Assembly (NCBI RefSeq): GCF_000403645.1
Contig: NC_021313.1
Coordinates: 2,747,014-2,811,013 of the forward strand
Origin: Salinarchaeum sp. Harcht-Bsk1
GTDB lineage: Archaea > Halobacteriota > Halobacteria > Halobacteriales > Salinarchaeaceae
Length of the DNA stretch: 64,000 nt
Direction of reading: 5' to 3'
This document shows positions 59,727 through 64,000 of the stretch, piece by piece (position 1 is the stretch's first letter; each line of letters opens with the position of its first letter). Below the pieces are notes generated by a model. The model did no database searches. It saw only the letters and a program-made list of their open reading frames with translations, and was not told where the DNA came from. A program made the translations under genes and the position numbers.

Positions 59727-61343
59727 ATGAGTAGTCAGCAGACCCGCTCGCCCGAGGCGAACCTCGGCCTGCTCGACGCGACGATGATCGGCATGGGGGC
59801 GATGATCGGTGCGGGGATCTTCGTCCTGACCGGCCTCGCGGCGGACATCGCCGGCCCCGCTGCCCTCCTCGTGTTCGGTTTGAACGGCGTCGGGACTGCG
59901 TTCACGGGCCTGTCCTACGCGGAACTCGCCGCAGCGATCCCGAAGAGCGGTGGCGGGTACGCGTTCGTCCGTGAGACCTTCGACGACCTCGCCTCCTTCC
60001 TGATGGGCTGGATGCTGTGGTTCGCCTACATGATCGCCGGCGCGCTGTACGCTCTCGGGTTCGCGCCGAACTTCCTCGAACTGCTCCACGTCTACGGGCT
60101 CGTCGCGCCGCCCCACGAGGTCGGCGCCATCGCGATTCCGATGCTCGACGTCGGCGTCCCCGCCGGATTCGCGCTGGCTTTCTCCGCCGTCCTCCTGTTC
60201 GTCGCGCTCAACGCGGTGTCGACGGCGGCGAGCGGGAGCGTCGAGACGATCTTCACGGCGACCAAGGTCACGATCCTTATCGTGTTCGTCGCCTTCGGGG
60301 TGGCCTCCGCTCAGTTCACGTCGGCGGAGTTCCAGCCCCTCTTTCCGGAGGGCACCAGTGCGACCGCCATCGTGCCGGCGATGGGGCTGACGTTCATCGC
60401 CTTCGAGGGATACGACCTCATCACCACCGTCACCGAGGAGGTCGAGAACCCGCGCGAAAACATCCCGAAGGCGATCTTCGTCAGTCTCGCCGCCACGGTC
60501 GTCGTCTATCTCGCGGTCGTGACCGTCGCGATCGGTACGCTCGGTGCTGGTGGTCTCGCCGAGGCGGGCGAGGCTGGCATCGCCGCGGCCGCGACGGAGT
60601 TCATGCCGACGGGGATCCCGATCATCCGCAACGGCGGGGCGATCATCGTCTTCGGCGCCGTTTTCTCCACACTCACGGCGCTGAACGCCGTCGTCATCGC
60701 TGCCTCCAGGGTGGCGTTCTCGATGGGCCGCGAGGGTCAGCTCCTCCCGAAATTCGGACAGCTCCACCACCGGTACGGCACGCCGTTCGTCGCCATTCTC
60801 GCGAGCGCGGTCGTCATGCTGGGCTCGACGCTCCTCCCGACCCAGAGCGCCGGCAACATGTCGAGTCTGTTCTTCCTGTTGTCCTTCGTCGTCGTCAACG
60901 GCGCGGTCATCAAACTCCGGCGGGAGCGCCCCGACATGAAGCGTCCCTACGAGATGCCGTTCTATCCGCTCCCGCCGATTCTCGGTATCCTATTCAACCT
61001 CGTCTTGACGGTCGTGCTCGTCGGCTACCTGGTCGGCACCGACCCGGTCGCGCTGGGCCTCAGTACGGGCTGGATCGCTCTCGGCGTGCTGGCGTACTAC
61101 GCGCTCAAACGACGACGGAACGGATCCGAGCCCGCAGTTGAATCGGGAACGATCGACGACCCGACAGATGGTCTGGACGCCAATGCGACAGGAGACGAAT
61201 TGATCCATGCTACGGGCTCCGCTGGGAGTCCAACCGAGTCGGACCACCGGCGGCGGTCCACGGATCAGGGATCCGAGGACGCCATCCCGACCGATTCCGA
61301 TGGAGACACCGACACTACCTTTGGGACGGAGGGGGATCACTGA
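59727..61343 (+). CDS. APC family amino acid/cation permease
   Basis: 538 aa with about 12 membrane helices (1-450). The APC start ATMIGMGAMIGAGIFVLTGL (about 19-38) gives the GxG-type substrate-binding unwound helix 1, and FEGYDLITTVTEEVENPREN (about 224-243) is the helix 6 region. The last 85 residues are an acidic Ser/Thr/Asp-rich cytoplasmic tail. The gene is followed after 3 bp by a TrkA-like RCK gene, suggesting nucleotide-gated transport. Likely substrate an amino acid, though KimA-like K+ transport cannot be excluded. Confidence 0.88.
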   Translation: MSSQQTRSPEANLGLLDATMIGMGAMIGAGIFVLTGLAADIAGPAALLVFGLNGVGTAFTGLSYAELAAAIPKSGGGYAFVRETFDDLASFLMGWMLWFAYMIAGALYALGFAPNFLELLHVYGLVAPPHEVGAIAIPMLDVGVPAGFALAFSAVLLFVALNAVSTAASGSVETIFTATKVTILIVFVAFGVASAQFTSAEFQPLFPEGTSATAIVPAMGLTFIAFEGYDLITTVTEEVENPRENIPKAIFVSLAATVVVYLAVVTVAIGTLGAGGLAEAGEAGIAAAATEFMPTGIPIIRNGGAIIVFGAVFSTLTALNAVVIAASRVAFSMGREGQLLPKFGQLHHRYGTPFVAILASAVVMLGSTLLPTQSAGNMSSLFFLLSFVVVNGAVIKLRRERPDMKRPYEMPFYPLPPILGILFNLVLTVVLVGYLVGTDPVALGLSTGWIALGVLAYYALKRRRNGSEPAVESGTIDDPTDGLDANATGDELIHATGSAGSPTESDHRRRSTDQGSEDAIPTDSDGDTDTTFGTEGDH

Positions 61344-61346
61344 ACC

Positions 61347-62000
61347 ATGCCCCGTTCTCTCGACGTCGTCATCGCGGGTGCCGGCAGGGTCGGTCGGCAG
61401 GCAGCGACGATCCTCACCGACCGCGGCGACGACGTCACCGTGGTCGAGCGGGACCCCGACGTCTGTGACGACCTGGCCGACGAGTGGCTGACGACGATCA
61501 TCCAGGGCGACTCGGCGAATCCGGACGTGCTCGAACAGGCCGGCGTCGAGGACGCCGACGTCGTCGCCGCACTGACCGGCGAAACCGGCGTGAACCTCGC
61601 GACCTGCATGGCGTGCTCGGAGCTGTCCCCGGAGATTCGCACCGTCGCGCGCATCGACCGCGCGGACGCCCAGAGCTACACCCGGTTCGTCGACGCCGTC
61701 GTCTTCCCCGAGCGAGCGGGTGCGCACGTGGCCGTCAACCAGATCGTCGGCTCGGACGTCCAGACCCTCGCGGACGTGACCGCGACGCTCGACATCATGC
61801 AGATCCGGGTCGCCGAGGGCGCGCCCGCCGCCAACAAGCAGCTCGCGGAGGTCCGGTTTCCGACGGGAACGCTCGTGATCTCGGACGACGAGGGCGAACG
61901 AGTGGCGCGTTCCGATACGACGCTGACGCCGGGCAACCGGTACGTCGTCGCCGTGGAGCCCGGTGTCGTCGACGAAGTGTTGAACCTGCTGCGAGGGTAA
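61347..62000 (+). CDS. TrkA/RCK-domain regulatory protein paired with the APC permease
   Basis: 217 aa. RCK_N VVIAGAGRVGRQAATIL (about 7-23) with the acidic strand-2 residue in VVERDPDV, and an RCK_C domain (about 140-217; PTGTLVISDDEGE, PGNRYVVAVEP). The gene starts 3 bp after the APC permease stop and is surely co-transcribed. Its role is most likely to gate or regulate that transporter in response to NAD(H), ATP/ADP or cyclic di-AMP, by analogy with other RCK proteins. Confidence 0.87.
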   Translation: MPRSLDVVIAGAGRVGRQAATILTDRGDDVTVVERDPDVCDDLADEWLTTIIQGDSANPDVLEQAGVEDADVVAALTGETGVNLATCMACSELSPEIRTVARIDRADAQSYTRFVDAVVFPERAGAHVAVNQIVGSDVQTLADVTATLDIMQIRVAEGAPAANKQLAEVRFPTGTLVISDDEGERVARSDTTLTPGNRYVVAVEPGVVDEVLNLLRG

Positions 62001-62104
62001 GCGACCGGATCCTGCGGATCGAGATCCCGACCAGCGTCCCGCAGGCCGCTGACCCTTCGCACCCCTTGAGCTGCGAACGACCCCCGTGTGAGCGGTTCGC
62101 AGAT

Positions 62105-62122
62105 TCGAATTTCGAAATTCGA
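62105..62122. promoter_or_regulatory. 18-bp perfect palindrome upstream of carB
   Basis: TCGAATTTCGAAATTCGA equals its own reverse complement. It lies 28 bp upstream of the TATA-like element at 62151-62156, where haloarchaeal activators or repressors often bind. Unlike the GC-rich surroundings it is AT-rich, which makes an operator likely. Confidence 0.5.
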
Positions 62123-62148
62123 TTTCGCTTTTCGCACTGTATCGCCGG

Positions 62149-62157
62149 CCTTATTAC
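62149..62157 (+). promoter_or_regulatory. TATA-like box of carB
   Basis: CCTTATTAC, with core TTATTA at 62151-62156, is 26-27 bp before the ATG at 62184, fitting a leaderless transcript. Confidence 0.5.
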
Positions 62158-62183
62158 GATGTGCGAACTCCGATCCGATAGCA

Positions 62184-64000
<1,817 letters not shown>

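Overview
The window is a GC-rich chromosomal segment from a haloarchaeon (class Halobacteria). The evidence is the strongly acidic proteome, ribosomal protein S6e, an archaeal MCM helicase, GatE, an intron-containing elongator tRNA-Met, Tat/lipobox and type IV pilin signals, several haloarchaeal small zinc-finger proteins, and many genes whose only upstream signal is a TATA-like box 20-30 nt before the start codon (leaderless style). The genus cannot be fixed from the sequence. No insertion sequence, CRISPR array, rRNA or phage module was seen; this looks like core chromosome with a few lineage-specific patches.

Layout. 0-6 kb: end of folD, a SprT-like protein, a sugar isomerase/epimerase facing a Gfo/Idh/MocA dehydrogenase, a Tat lipoprotein, zinc-ribbon proteins and protein-L-isoaspartate methyltransferase. 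5.9-10.2 kb: mcm and four small uncharacterised genes downstream on the same strand, including a RecA/KaiC-like protein without a Walker A motif. 10.5-16 kb: two TrkA/TrkH potassium-uptake sets on alternating strands. 16-24.4 kb: an acetyltransferase, a sulfatase-like enzyme with GtrA, oxidoreductases, a creatininase-family amidohydrolase, a PfkB kinase and deoC. 24.4-24.9 kb: tRNA-Met preceded by a palindrome-rich patch carrying copies of the tRNA 3' end. 25-32.4 kb: mostly housekeeping genes (S6e, hemL, trmJ) with several unknowns. 32.5-34.6 kb: DHPS-like protein and MptE-type pterin pyrophosphokinase. 35.8-41.7 kb: lipid decarboxylase, Nudix hydrolase, three pilin-like genes, purine phosphoribosyltransferase, chorismate synthase. 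41.9-46.6 kb: three tandem near-identical GH5-like glycosidase genes and an MFS transporter. 46.6-57 kb: ADP-forming acyl-CoA synthetase overlapping a BioD-like/DRTGG protein, methylmalonyl-CoA mutase small subunit overlapping MeaB, surE, and an SLC13 permease with internal RCK_C domains. 57-64 kb: gatE, a C2H2-like mini-protein, an APC permease with its own TrkA protein, and the start of carB behind an 18-bp palindrome.

How the parts fit. folD, DHPS and mptE belong to one-carbon/pterin metabolism. Four separate transport loci carry RCK (TrkA) domains, suggesting nucleotide-controlled ion or solute flux suited to a salt-in organism. The acyl-CoA synthetase, MeaB and mutase subunit serve acetate and propionyl-CoA metabolism. 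The most unusual items are the GH5-like triplication with uneven homogenisation, the conserved-looking set of unknown genes behind mcm, and the tRNA-derived palindrome patch.
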